Assembly (NCBI GenBank): GCA_934695425.1
Contig: CAKUVH010000002.1
Span: 62,001-126,000, forward strand
Reading direction: 5' to 3'
From: an uncultured Eubacteriales bacterium
GTDB taxonomy: Bacteria; Bacillota; Clostridia; Oscillospirales; Acutalibacteraceae
DNA length: 64,000 bases
Shown: one piece after another, positions 42,786-51,711 of the stretch
Position numbering within the stretch: position 1 is the stretch's first letter
Layout: every line of letters starts with the position of its first letter
Program-made: the position numbers and the translations under genes
Notes under the pieces: generated by a model
What the model was told of the DNA's origin: nothing
The model's input: only the letters and a program-made list of their open reading frames with translations
The model's database searches: none

Positions 42786-43874
42786 CTATAGCAAATTGAT
42801 AAGAAGTATCAGTAAGTAAATCAGTATACTTCCAATCCCTGAAGTTGCTCCGATTAATCTCCAATATTTAGCTTTATCCATAGGAAGATCGCCTACAAAT
42901 TTTCCTGTTTGTCCATTCATTGCGAATGTGTATTTTTTCCCTTTCCATGATGTATTTAATATCCAAACCGGATATAAAGCGTATTTCGCCTCGCCGTTTG
43001 TCAAACGTATACTGGTGCTTTCCGGGATTACAGTTGAAAATCCTTTTACTGTCGACGCAAAACTATCTTCAGTAGTACGTTTAACTCGCTCGTTGGCTCT
43101 GTTTATGCTTTTTTCGGCTGTTACATCGTATCTGTCCGACATATATCCTGCCAGATAGGCGGTTTGAAAATCCACGGAGTCCGAAAAATTAAAAGGCTCG
43201 ATGGATTCCATCAGTTCGTCATCCATCTTAGATGAACCATCTACCGGCAAGTTTGAAAATTTTAAATTTCCCTCACGCAAAACGGAGTAAAAATTTGTTT
43301 GTGTGTAGATGTAATTATCGTCTGCCCAAGTGTGAATCCTGGTGGCGCGGTACCTTATATCAGCATCCGCCTGCCCTTTAAATAACCAGAACGGAACATA
43401 TATTCCTTTTATTTCGTCTATATGATTTTCATCTTTGAATATTTTTGGCAGCAAAAACTTTCCCTTTAGGTGTTTCGAGAGCCCTTCTTTAGCGGCCTTC
43501 TTATCGAGTTTGAAAGGAATTATATAATCGGGTTTCAAATCTCCGGCAAAATTTCCCATAATTACCACGGGATTATCACAGAAAGGACATTTAGTCGAAG
43601 CTGTGGTTTTGTCACCGATTATTTCTCCTCCGCACGATTTACAAACATAAACTTTCATATTTTCGGTTTCATTTTCATTCCATGTGGAATTACACTCAAC
43701 CGACCAATCTAATTTATCCGGCTTTTTATTTTTTAATTCTTCGTCATATTTTTTGAGTGTTTCCATTTCAAATTCACTATCGCAATACGGACATTTCATT
43801 TTTTGAATAGAGCTGTCAAAATTGATTGCTCCTCCACAACTCGGGCATTTGTACTCATTCAAATTGTCTGACAT
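42786..43874 (-). CDS. TFIIB-type zinc-ribbon membrane protein (YdjG-like)
   Basis: A 362-residue protein. Two zinc ribbons: CPSCGG ... CPYCD (about 9-33) and CKSCGG ... CPFCDNP (about 77-104). The middle is beta-rich and includes DEIKGIYVPFWLFKGQADAD. A C-terminal hydrophobic segment (IGSILIYLLILLINLL) anchors it. In Bacillus YdjG is part of a membrane-stress complex with YdjH, YdjI and PspA. ATG 43874 follows aggtgatt. It lies directly before the TPM gene. Confidence 0.88.
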   Translation of the reverse strand: MSDNLNEYKCPSCGGAINFDSSIQKMKCPYCDSEFEMETLKKYDEELKNKKPDKLDWSVECNSTWNENETENMKVYVCKSCGGEIIGDKTTASTKCPFCDNPVVIMGNFAGDLKPDYIIPFKLDKKAAKEGLSKHLKGKFLLPKIFKDENHIDEIKGIYVPFWLFKGQADADIRYRATRIHTWADDNYIYTQTNFYSVLREGNLKFSNLPVDGSSKMDDELMESIEPFNFSDSVDFQTAYLAGYMSDRYDVTAEKSINRANERVKRTTEDSFASTVKGFSTVIPESTSIRLTNGEAKYALYPVWILNTSWKGKKYTFAMNGQTGKFVGDLPMDKAKYWRLIGATSGIGSILIYLLILLINLL

Positions 43875-43904
43875 GGAATCACCTGCCTTTTTAATTTTCA
43901 CTCA

Positions 43905-45185
43905 TTATAATTGCTTTCCACAGTTTGGACAAAACTTAGGCAACAGCCTTCCCTCAAAGGGTTTCCAGCCGCAGTTCGGACATTCCTGTGGAATTTGTGG
44001 AGAAAAATGAGGTTTTCCACAATTTTGACAGAATTTTCCAACATTTTCCGAACCGCATTCACATCTCCATGAAGAAGTCGCAGAAGTACGGGCTTTTCCG
44101 CAGTTTTGACAAAACTTGCCTGTGGACATGTTTCCACAAGAACATGTCCAACTGTCTTGATTTGATGCATTTTCGTTCTGTGGATTCATTGCAAAAAGAT
44201 TATTTGTGTTTATTCCTCCAGCGTTTTGCGCCATTCCCATGCCTAAAAATCCCGTCATAGCACCATTCGAATTCGAAGCCGCAGCTTTCATAGCATCAGC
44301 CTGAGCTCCTACCAAAGTTGCTGCTGCCATTCCCGGATTCCTCATAATTGCGTTCTTTTGCGCTTGTTTTATCATTTCGGAATCTTCATCCGGTAATGTA
44401 ATGGGGTTCATAGCGATCGAAACAATTGCCAATCCGCGAAGTTCGGTCCATTTTTTTGTAAGCACTTCATTCATTGCGCTTGCGAGTTCTTCGGCGTGAC
44501 CGGGGAGTGCGCTGGGTCTCACACCAAGCTCAGAAATTTTTGCAAAGGCCGGTTGAAGAGCGCTTATAAATTCTGTTTTTAATTGACTGTCTATTTCTTC
44601 GCGAGTGTACTCTTTTTCAACATTTCCGCATACGTTTGTATAAAATAGGAGAGGGTTCACGATTTTGTAAGAATATATACCTGAACATCTTACCGAAACA
44701 TCAATGTCCAGACCTATATTTTTATCAACCACTCTGAACGGAATCGGATTAGGAGTTCCAAATTTATTATCAACAAGCTCTTTCGTATTAAAATAATAGA
44801 CTCGTTGATCCTTTGCGGTATCTCCGCCGTAGGTGAATCTTTTCCCGATGGTTTTAAAAGTTTCTATAATGGATTTGCTCAGTTTGCCATTAAAAATACT
44901 TGGCTCGCTTGAAGTATCATAAGTAAATTCTCCGGGCTCGGCGCATATTTCGACTATTTTTCCTTGCTCTACAATCATCATGCATTGCCCGTCTGCTACA
45001 GCAATACCCGAACCGTTTGATATTATATTATCGTGTCCTTTGGTGTTTGATGACCTTTCACCAATTTTTTTTTGCCCTCTAACCATCATTGTGTTTTTAT
45101 CCATGGCTTCACAGTAAAAAAACTCTTTCCATTGGTCTGCCAAAGTTCCGCCGATGGCTCCAAGTCCTGCTTTAATTAATCCCAT
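43905..45185 (-). CDS. SPFH-domain protein with zinc-ribbon tail (YdjI-like)
   Basis: A 426-residue protein. The N-terminal SPFH (virion-core-like) domain starts MGLIKAGLGAIGGTLADQWK and includes PIPFRVVDKNIGLDIDVSVR. A Met/Asn/Ala-rich linker follows. The C-terminus has three zinc ribbons, with CSCGNMSTGKFCQNCGKA, CECGSENVGKFCQNCGKP and CPNCGWKPFEG ... FCPNCGKQL, one more than I expect for YdjI. ATG 45185 follows gaaaggaga. It is the first gene of the minus operon. Bacillus keeps pspA beside it; none is seen here. Confidence 0.9.
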   Translation of the reverse strand: MGLIKAGLGAIGGTLADQWKEFFYCEAMDKNTMMVRGQKKIGERSSNTKGHDNIISNGSGIAVADGQCMMIVEQGKIVEICAEPGEFTYDTSSEPSIFNGKLSKSIIETFKTIGKRFTYGGDTAKDQRVYYFNTKELVDNKFGTPNPIPFRVVDKNIGLDIDVSVRCSGIYSYKIVNPLLFYTNVCGNVEKEYTREEIDSQLKTEFISALQPAFAKISELGVRPSALPGHAEELASAMNEVLTKKWTELRGLAIVSIAMNPITLPDEDSEMIKQAQKNAIMRNPGMAAATLVGAQADAMKAAASNSNGAMTGFLGMGMAQNAGGINTNNLFAMNPQNENASNQDSWTCSCGNMSTGKFCQNCGKARTSATSSWRCECGSENVGKFCQNCGKPHFSPQIPQECPNCGWKPFEGRLLPKFCPNCGKQL

Positions 45186-45247
45186 AAAAATTTCTCCTTT
45201 CAATAAAATATATTTTTACAACCTTCGAAGTTTTATTGTACCTGTTA

Positions 45248-45787
45248 TTATTTAAGTTCAATATTTTTTACGATTTCTTCAGCTTCGGCACTATTTTTAA
45301 ATTCTTTGCCTGCAATAACAATTTTGAATACCTCATTTGAATCCGAAACGTACCTATAAATATCGGAATCCACGCCATTTACATACATGTCGACTTTAAC
45401 CATTTTCTTATTTCCGAATTCTAATTCAGAGATAGGCGACTGAGAATATTTGCAGGAATATTTTGCAAAATCTTCTTTCATCTTTTCAAAAGGATAAGTC
45501 CCATCATTATTTTTTTCTACACCATACACTCCATTTTTTAAAGTTTCAACAGAAACATATTGTTCCGGCGCTTTTTGAATAACTATACTGGGCTTTTGAT
45601 ATTTAGTATCTTTTTCGATACTGTAGGTGTTTTCTAAAGTGACTTTTATGTTACCGTTTTCCACGGTTTGAGTTGTGTTTTTTGTTGAATCTGTATTAGT
45701 AGCATTGCTTGTATTTGCGCATCCGCATGAAATCGTACACAGTGACAATGCTACCGATAATAAAATAAGATATTTTTTGTAGTTCAT
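45248..45787 (-). CDS. Lipoprotein of unknown function
   Basis: A 179-residue protein. A signal peptide (YLILLSVALSLCTISCGC) offers two possible lipidated Cys; neither lipobox is ideal. A Thr/Asn-rich linker follows, then a beta-rich region (VKVDMYVNGVDSDIYRYVSD ... KIVIAGKEFKNS) ending with EEIVKNIELK. It shares its ending style (a final xxIELK) with the lipoprotein upstream, 9 bases away, so the pair may be diverged duplicates. Confidence 0.72.
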   Translation of the reverse strand: MNYKKYLILLSVALSLCTISCGCANTSNATNTDSTKNTTQTVENGNIKVTLENTYSIEKDTKYQKPSIVIQKAPEQYVSVETLKNGVYGVEKNNDGTYPFEKMKEDFAKYSCKYSQSPISELEFGNKKMVKVDMYVNGVDSDIYRYVSDSNEVFKIVIAGKEFKNSAEAEEIVKNIELK

Positions 45788-45796
45788 ACTAATTCC

Positions 45797-46318
45797 TTAA
45801 TTCACTTTAAGCTCAATAGTGTTGAGTATTTCCTTCATCTCGTCGGAATTAAATATCTTTTCAACGTCTTCTTTTTTGGATCCTTCTTTTGTTGAATAGA
45901 TATGGAACTCGGCATAGCGCTTATCATTCATAGGTAAGCAAACTTCATATCGATTATACGGGGAATAATAGTATGAAACTCCTGAAATTTTATTAAATGT
46001 TACCTCTGAATAGTCTTGATTTGAGGATTTTCTCTCTTTTACTTTATTGAAATCTTCGCCCGAGGATATGTTTTTTATATCAACCGCAATCTTGTACTGA
46101 TCAAATATCCATATGGCGTCTTCTGCGCTCGTGCGCAAGTCTTTGGAGTCAGTTGAATAATTGCATCCTAATTCTTCCGGATACTTAAAAGAAATACTCG
46201 TGTTGGTTCTTTCGTCTTCGTGACTGGTCGTTTTTAGTTTTTTCCCGCATCCTGCAAGCAAAATTACTCCGGCTATCATAGCGGAAATTATCCCTGCATG
46301 TTTAAAAAACTTCCCCAT
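45797..46318 (-). CDS. Lipoprotein of unknown function
   Basis: A 173-residue protein with a clear lipobox LLAGC (lipidated Cys about residue 24). The mature region is a single beta-rich domain with ISFKYPEELGCNYS near the start and a helix-ending EMKEILNTIELKVN, similar to PsbP-like or lipoprotein domains that sense a partner; I cannot assign it. ATG 46318 follows taaggagg. It is the first gene of the two-lipoprotein operon. Confidence 0.75.
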   Translation of the reverse strand: MGKFFKHAGIISAMIAGVILLAGCGKKLKTTSHEDERTNTSISFKYPEELGCNYSTDSKDLRTSAEDAIWIFDQYKIAVDIKNISSGEDFNKVKERKSSNQDYSEVTFNKISGVSYYYSPYNRYEVCLPMNDKRYAEFHIYSTKEGSKKEDVEKIFNSDEMKEILNTIELKVN

Positions 46319-46514
46319 GATTAAAATTCCTCCTTAAATTTATTATAATCCCTGTACCAATTGTACTCTTTTTATAAAAATTATGCAATATATACTAACT
46401 TAAAATTATATTAATAATTATTTTGTTGTTTAATTATAAAACAACTTATTTTGAATAAAATAAATTCCTATGCCGATAATATATGAAGAATTTTATATAA
46501 AAGGGGAGTGCTTG

Positions 46515-46685
46515 GTGAAATTTTTTGATAAAGATAAAAAATTAAACGGAACAAACCAAAGCCAGCAAATCAGTCTTAAAGACCTATCAAACTCAATCGA
46601 ACACACCTGCATGAAAAGTTGTATCGAAAACACTTTTTTGAACAACATTAAATTGAAAAATAAAAAGAGCACACCTTACAAATAA
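46515..46685 (+). CDS. Small 56-residue protein with CMKSC motif
   Basis: I start it at GTG 46515, 6 bases after aaggggag, rather than at an ATG at 46470 that lacks a site. The product is KFFDKDKKLNGTNQSQQISL ... then EHTCMKSCIENTF and a Lys-rich tail. Two Cys three residues apart could be a small redox or metal site. The stop codon lies inside the bidirectional terminator hairpin shared with rnpB, an unusual tight arrangement. Function unknown. Confidence 0.6.
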   Translation: MKFFDKDKKLNGTNQSQQISLKDLSNSIEHTCMKSCIENTFLNNIKLKNKKSTPYK

Positions 46686-46694
46686 GGCGTGCTC
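46667..46694. terminator. Bidirectional terminator (small gene and rnpB)
   Basis: Stem gagcac(a)ccttac / aataagg(c)gtgctc with A-run left and T-run right. On the minus strand it follows rnpB. Confidence 0.85.
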
Positions 46695-46704
46695 ATAATT
46701 TTGT

Positions 46705-47036
46705 AAGTAGACCTATAAGCCGAATTCTGTCGAGAGTAATCATCTATCTTGACCAAGTGTTGCCACACTGGCTCAGTGCCACCTTTTTTTGCGCCGAGCA
46801 AGCGCTATCTTACCAAACAGGTGTTGCTCCAACTAGGGTTTGCCTGACTATGTAGTTTCCTACATGCCGGTGAGCTCTTACCTCACCATTTCATCCTTAC
46901 CCGAAAAAATCGGGCGGTGTAATTTCTGTTGCACTTTCCCTGAGGTCGCCCTCGGCGGTTGTTAACCGTTAGTCTGCTCTATGGAGTCCGGACTTTCCTC
47001 GTACAGCCAAAGCCGCGCGCGATTACTTAGCCTACT
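46705..47036 (-). ncRNA. rnpB: RNase P RNA
   Basis: Catalytic RNA that trims tRNA 5' leaders. On the minus strand it has the universal segment GAGGAAAGTCCGGACTCC near the 5' end, the ACAGAAAT block, GGTAAGAGCTCACCGG, and the 3' core GACAGAATTCGGCTTA. Ends were set by the P1 pairing of agtaggcta with taggtctac. Confidence 0.95.
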
Positions 47037-47068
47037 CAAACTTATTATATCAAATCTGCTCGAATTTT

Positions 47069-48589
47069 TCAAATGGTTTTTGCCTTTTGATAGCAACTCA
47101 TAATGGCTCCGGCGATAGATATTGATACTCCTAAAGCGGTGCCAATGGATCCGGTAAATGATTTCAATTTATTAAAGCTTTCTTCTGCCTCTTTCTTATT
47201 TATACACTTAATAATGTGATTTAATTCTCTCTTGCTAAGGGTATTTATTTTACTACTAATTGCCTCGTAATCCTTCCTGATATCTTTGCAAATTTTGTTA
47301 TACTTTGATATTGCTGCTTCTGTTCCGTTTTTATTATTGGTAAAATCTTTTCTAACAGAGTTTTCTATATAGTTTCTAATTCTTCGTTTAACATTTCTGA
47401 AATTACTTCCTAGTACTAACAACTTTCCCGCAATATCATCGTATTTACATATTGGAGAAGAAATGTTAGATTGACTCACTGAGATGTTAGTACATGCTAA
47501 TTCCATAACGTCTGAAATCATACGTATCATGGAATCATACGAGCTGGTATCTTCGGAATCTTGATTTGTGAAAGCACTAGATCTAAATTCAAGATTAGCA
47601 TTTCTAACTTTATCGAATAATGCCTTAATGTCGTCTCTGATGGCTAGTGTATCTTTTGACGCTTTTTCTATTTTTTTAGACCAATTTTCTTTAATGTTTT
47701 GTGATAACTCCTCTAAACACTGCCATGACGCTTTCAAATCTTTTTTACATACGTCGAGTGATTCAGAGTAAGTTTGATACGTGTCCATCATATCTTGTAG
47801 ATCTTCAGGGTCGCTTTCTTTAGCCTTACCTTTCACATCATACAGTTCTTTAAATTGATGTTGTATTGTGTAAAAATTAGTATATTCTATTTGGGCATCT
47901 TCCAAAAACTTACTTACAACTCCTCCATAAGAAGGAATGTTACCTTTTAATGTAGATACACCGGCAGACTCCAAAAAGAATTTAAGATCTCTTGAGTCTA
48001 AACATTCTAGCAACTCTTTTTTTGTGGTCATTTTAGATATAGTTCCCGATAAGTCTTTAGGGTGAGTACATTCGGGTTGTGTTAAGATTTCAAAATTAAA
48101 ACCATTGGGCAAAAATTCAGTATTAATCGTGTTTTTGTTGATTGTTGTTTGCATGTTAGTTTTTATGTTACTAAAATCTTTATACAAGTCTTCAAAATTT
48201 TTGTCTTTGCTTCTTTTCTTTGAAAACAATCCCTTAAGTCCTTTAGTGGATATAGATGCCTTTTTTCCTGATCCGATAGATTCTAATAGTGAGTCTAATT
48301 TGTTGAAAATTTTTTTAGTTATATCTTCTATTTTATCCAAACCTTTGCAATTTCTAAAATAAGACTGATACACAGCCACTACGTACAAGGAATTTCCTGT
48401 ACTTCCTTTCAATGTTTTCAAATTTTCAACAATAGTGGAATTGAATTTAAAAAACGCCCAATCCCCCGGAGCGTATTTCTTAACGTCCTTTTCAAATTTT
48501 GAATAAATTTCTCCACAATGTACTAAAATGTTGTTTGGGACGCATACATTGCTGCTGCTGACAGGTGTAATATTTAATTCTTTAGCCAT
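47069..48589 (-). CDS. Large helical orphan with C-terminal hydrophobic helix
   Basis: A 506-residue protein I do not recognise. Mostly charged helices, Ser/Asn/Lys-rich, with one hydrophobic segment near the end (TGSIGTALGVSISIAGAIMS), which may insert in a membrane. No signal peptide. ATG 48589 follows aaggagtgagtgttt; the frame reaching 48628 lacks a site. A minus promoter lies 60 bases upstream. Similar in style to the protein at 30571, which also has a late Ser/Ala/Ile-rich hydrophobic segment, but I see no clear alignment. Confidence 0.7.
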   Translation of the reverse strand: MAKELNITPVSSSNVCVPNNILVHCGEIYSKFEKDVKKYAPGDWAFFKFNSTIVENLKTLKGSTGNSLYVVAVYQSYFRNCKGLDKIEDITKKIFNKLDSLLESIGSGKKASISTKGLKGLFSKKRSKDKNFEDLYKDFSNIKTNMQTTINKNTINTEFLPNGFNFEILTQPECTHPKDLSGTISKMTTKKELLECLDSRDLKFFLESAGVSTLKGNIPSYGGVVSKFLEDAQIEYTNFYTIQHQFKELYDVKGKAKESDPEDLQDMMDTYQTYSESLDVCKKDLKASWQCLEELSQNIKENWSKKIEKASKDTLAIRDDIKALFDKVRNANLEFRSSAFTNQDSEDTSSYDSMIRMISDVMELACTNISVSQSNISSPICKYDDIAGKLLVLGSNFRNVKRRIRNYIENSVRKDFTNNKNGTEAAISKYNKICKDIRKDYEAISSKINTLSKRELNHIIKCINKKEAEESFNKLKSFTGSIGTALGVSISIAGAIMSCYQKAKTI

Positions 48590-48648
48590 AAAACACTCAC
48601 TCCTTGTTAATTTTTTTCTTTTAATCAAAAATAATTACCATGGAGTAT

Positions 48649-48676
48649 ATTTTATCATATTTTTTTACATTGTCAA
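48649..48676 (-). promoter_or_regulatory. Sigma-A-like promoter of helical orphan
   Basis: Minus strand TTGACA (48676-48671), 16 bases, TAAAAT (48654-48649). Confidence 0.6.
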
Positions 48677-48689
48677 TGATTTTTTATCG

Positions 48690-49169
48690 TTATTTCACAA
48701 TGTTGAATTTGACGTTGTTTATTTTTTGTGAATATTTTTGAAAATTCCAAGACTTGAACTTCAATCCCTGGCAGACGTCATTTAACGGCACAAGAACAAA
48801 ATCTCTCTCCAACATTCTGGGGTGGGGAAGAGTAAGGTTTGAAGAATTTATCGCTAAGTCTTCGTATAATAAAATATCAATATCTATCGTCCTGGCGCAA
48901 AATCGGTGTGTTCGGATTCTTCCCATCGCCGATTCAATCCCCAAACACGCTCCCATGAGCACTTCAGGGCTTAATTCTGTTGAAACTATGATGCAACAAT
49001 TTACATATTTATTTTGTTTTTCCAAGGTTCCAAACGGTTCTGTTTCATAGAATTTTGAAACTTTCACTACAGAAGTTTTTTCCAAATTATTAAGCGTTTG
49101 AATCGCGTTTTTTAAATTATTCATACGCTCCCCTAAATTACTTCCGAGTGACAACACGGCTTCGCTCAA
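48690..49169 (-). CDS. folK: Dihydropterin pyrophosphokinase
   Basis: Transfers pyrophosphate from ATP to 6-hydroxymethyl-dihydropterin in folate synthesis. It has 159 residues with LSLGSNLGERMNNL at the start, ETEPFG, and the family signature RTIDIDILLYED plus LPHPRMLERDFVLVPL. It begins with TTG; the gaggt site lies in the last codons of folB. It is last of the folP-folB-folK operon. Confidence 0.95.
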   Translation of the reverse strand: MSEAVLSLGSNLGERMNNLKNAIQTLNNLEKTSVVKVSKFYETEPFGTLEKQNKYVNCCIIVSTELSPEVLMGACLGIESAMGRIRTHRFCARTIDIDILLYEDLAINSSNLTLPHPRMLERDFVLVPLNDVCQGLKFKSWNFQKYSQKINNVKFNIVK

Positions 49170-49178
49170 GTTAAAAAT

Positions 49179-49550
49179 TTACCTCTTTTCTTTTCGACTT
49201 CTTATGATTTCTATTCCTACATATTCAAAATCTTCCTTAATAGGCGCCTCGGGCTTTTTTAAAGTCAGTTTGATTTCTTTAATTTCATCATATTCATCCA
49301 GCAATGAATCGCATAAAACTTCGGCGCATTTTTCCAATAGATTATATGATTTCTTTGTAAAAATCTCTTTCATTTTTCGCATAACGACAGAGTAACTTAA
49401 AGTATCTTCAAGTTCATCACTCAAATATCCTTTGGTTTTTGATGTGGTTATTTCGGCATCAATATAAAAATTCTGTCCGTTTACTTTTTCTTCCTGATGC
49501 ACTCCGTGATACGCAAATATTTTAAAGTTTTTTATAATTATTTTATTCAT
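49179..49550 (-). CDS. folB: Dihydroneopterin aldolase
   Basis: Makes 6-hydroxymethyl-dihydropterin. It has 123 residues: IIIKNFKIFAYHGVHQEEK (catalytic loop), DTLSYSVVMRKMKEI and the C-terminal LTLKKPEAPIKEDFEYVGIE. ATG 49550 overlaps the folP stop. folE is not in this window, so the first folate step must be encoded elsewhere. Confidence 0.95.
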   Translation of the reverse strand: MNKIIIKNFKIFAYHGVHQEEKVNGQNFYIDAEITTSKTKGYLSDELEDTLSYSVVMRKMKEIFTKKSYNLLEKCAEVLCDSLLDEYDEIKEIKLTLKKPEAPIKEDFEYVGIEIIRSRKEKR

Positions 49551-50349
49551 CAGCACAAATTCCTTTTAGTATTCCGTCCGTGACTTTAGCGGCTTGTACC
49601 GCGGCGGCAACATCATGGACTCTTATTATATTCGCACCTTGGCTTATGCAAAGTGTATCCGCGGCTATTGTCCCGAAAATTCTTTCCTCCGGAGGAGGGT
49701 TACCGCAATTAACTCCGATGACTCGTTTTCTTGACAACCCAACTAAAATCGCGTTGTTTTTAAGTCTTAAATTTTTAAGATTTCTTATAATGTATGCATC
49801 TTGGTCTTGATTTTTTGAAAACCCAATCCCGGGGTCAAAGCACACATAGTCATTCTCCAGCCCGAAATTCAGGCATTCATCCAATTTATTTTTGAAGAAA
49901 TTTTTAATATTGACGTTGTTTTCATTGTGTGTAATTACTAGACCGCATTTGTGATTTTTGGCTATTTCAATCATTTCTTCGCCCGTGGTTCCCGAAACAT
50001 CATTAATAATTTCGGCTCCAAGTGCTATACATTCCTCGGCTACTTCAGGATAAAAAGTATCCACAGATATAGGAATTTCAATTTTCCCGTTTAAATTAGA
50101 AAGCACTTCTTTTAGTCTATTAAATTCTTCCTTGGGAGAAATTTTTACGAATCCCGGACGAGTTGATTGCCCGCCGATATCCAGTATGTCAGCTCCTTCG
50201 CTTTGAATTTGAAGCGCCCTTTCTACAGCAGAATTTATGGAATTATATTTTCCTCCATCAGAAAAAGAGTCCGGAGTAACATTTAAAATTCCCATCACCA
50301 AAGTTTTGTCTGCGAGATTGAACGATTTATTTTTAGTTTTAAATATCAT
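49543..50349 (-). CDS. folP: Dihydropteroate synthase
   Basis: Joins p-aminobenzoate to the pterin. It has 268 residues: VMGILNVTPDSFSDGG (pyrophosphate loop), ADILDIGGQSTRPGF, VDTFYPEVAEECIALGAEII and VGLSRKRVIG are all present, with the final RVHDV motif. It is the first gene of the operon and lies 17 bases after the transglutaminase-like gene on the same strand, so they may be co-transcribed. Confidence 0.96.
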   Translation of the reverse strand: MIFKTKNKSFNLADKTLVMGILNVTPDSFSDGGKYNSINSAVERALQIQSEGADILDIGGQSTRPGFVKISPKEEFNRLKEVLSNLNGKIEIPISVDTFYPEVAEECIALGAEIINDVSGTTGEEMIEIAKNHKCGLVITHNENNVNIKNFFKNKLDECLNFGLENDYVCFDPGIGFSKNQDQDAYIIRNLKNLRLKNNAILVGLSRKRVIGVNCGNPPPEERIFGTIAADTLCISQGANIIRVHDVAAAVQAAKVTDGILKGICADE

Positions 50350-50365
50350 ATATTTTTTATCACCT

Positions 50366-51679
50366 TTAAGAGTAAATAAGTTTCAAAGTCAGCACATTTT
50401 GAACGGTGTTTTCAGAGTATAATGTTTGAGAAGTACTGAGCTGTTTGTCTTTCGGGAGCGATTTATTTGCAATTTTTATACATTTGAAAAATGTATATGG
50501 ATTTTTGTTAAGTAAACCATTTTTTACAGATCTAAAATTAGTTGGATTTATCATCAAATGCAACCGCTCTTGCTTATCAGAAGCCAACCTGATCAGTGCA
50601 TTTGTCAGGGCCACTTCGTCTTTGTTGTTTAAAGAATTTATTTTAATTGAATTTTTTTCCAGATAATTTTCTTCCATATGGTTACATTCCGGCAAGTAAA
50701 AATTCAATCTGTCGGTTTGTGAAAAATCCTCGGAATTTTTTGAAAGTCTATTTACTCTGTGAGTTTTATTAATTAATTTATCCGACAAATTTAAATAATC
50801 ATATCTCTGCAAAAATCCCGCGGCATCCCAAGTAGTGTCAACATGGTACCAGTTGCCATTTACTTTTACGATGTTCCACATATGGGGCTCTGTGTTTCGC
50901 GCGCCTGTTACTGTTTGGCATTTTACTCCGCAATTTACTAGTAGCAATTGCATTGCCTTTGAAATTCCTTCGCATACCGCCTTGCCTTCAACCAAGCACC
51001 CATACGAAGTGTAAACAAGAGCATTGTTATTGCTTCTTTCATAGGTGCAATGGTCGATTATATAGTCGTGAATATATAATTCTTTCTCGTAATCTGAGCC
51101 TTTATTTTTCGCTTCTTTAACTATTTCCGAAACTTTGGCCTTTAATTTTGCAACAGCATTTTTTTGATCATCTTTTGTGAAAGTTGAATTTAATTTTACA
51201 ATTGTTGTATTCCCGGAATGATTATAGCTGAATGAATTGGATATCCAGAATATTTCCGGATAATCAAATTGAATCGCATAAAGAACCTTTTTTATTTGCG
51301 CCGTAGACAAATTACAATTCGGAACGCTGATAGGTGAAATTACGTAGAGGTTGTAATTTTTATATTTTTTGTTTGTGATTAAATCAGCATTCTTTTTTAT
51401 TAAACTGTAACATTTTTTCTCTGAATTTGTAGAAAGGCTGTCATATCCTATCGATGAATCTGTCGAAACAGAAGTTTCGTTGTTCGAAATTGTTCTTTCG
51501 GAAGGTACTAAATTATACATGTTTTCATCATCCTGATATTGATTACTGTTTGATAATAAATTTGTGATAAAATTAAAATTTACGAATTCCGGGTAAATTA
51601 ACTTAACACAATAGCAGCCTAATGTTAGCATCATCATGAATATAATCAAAAATATAAAAATAATATATCTTTTTTTCAT
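50366..51679 (-). CDS. Membrane-anchored transglutaminase-like protein
   Basis: A 437-residue protein. An N-terminal helix (IIFIFLIIFMMMLTLGCYCV) anchors it to the membrane, followed by a Ser/Asn-rich linker. A transglutaminase-like domain (about 200-310) holds the Cys-His-Asp triad: EGKAVCEGISKAMQLLL, NTEPHMWNIVKVNGNWYHV, and DTTWDAA. Proteins of this type act as cell-surface proteases or cross-linkers; which one is not told. ATG 51679 follows aaaggatgtgtgata. The C-terminal 120 residues are not recognised. Confidence 0.85.
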   Translation of the reverse strand: MKKRYIIFIFLIIFMMMLTLGCYCVKLIYPEFVNFNFITNLLSNSNQYQDDENMYNLVPSERTISNNETSVSTDSSIGYDSLSTNSEKKCYSLIKKNADLITNKKYKNYNLYVISPISVPNCNLSTAQIKKVLYAIQFDYPEIFWISNSFSYNHSGNTTIVKLNSTFTKDDQKNAVAKLKAKVSEIVKEAKNKGSDYEKELYIHDYIIDHCTYERSNNNALVYTSYGCLVEGKAVCEGISKAMQLLLVNCGVKCQTVTGARNTEPHMWNIVKVNGNWYHVDTTWDAAGFLQRYDYLNLSDKLINKTHRVNRLSKNSEDFSQTDRLNFYLPECNHMEENYLEKNSIKINSLNNKDEVALTNALIRLASDKQERLHLMINPTNFRSVKNGLLNKNPYTFFKCIKIANKSLPKDKQLSTSQTLYSENTVQNVLTLKLIYS

Positions 51680-51711
51680 ATTATCACACATCCTTTACAA
51701 TAATATTAATT

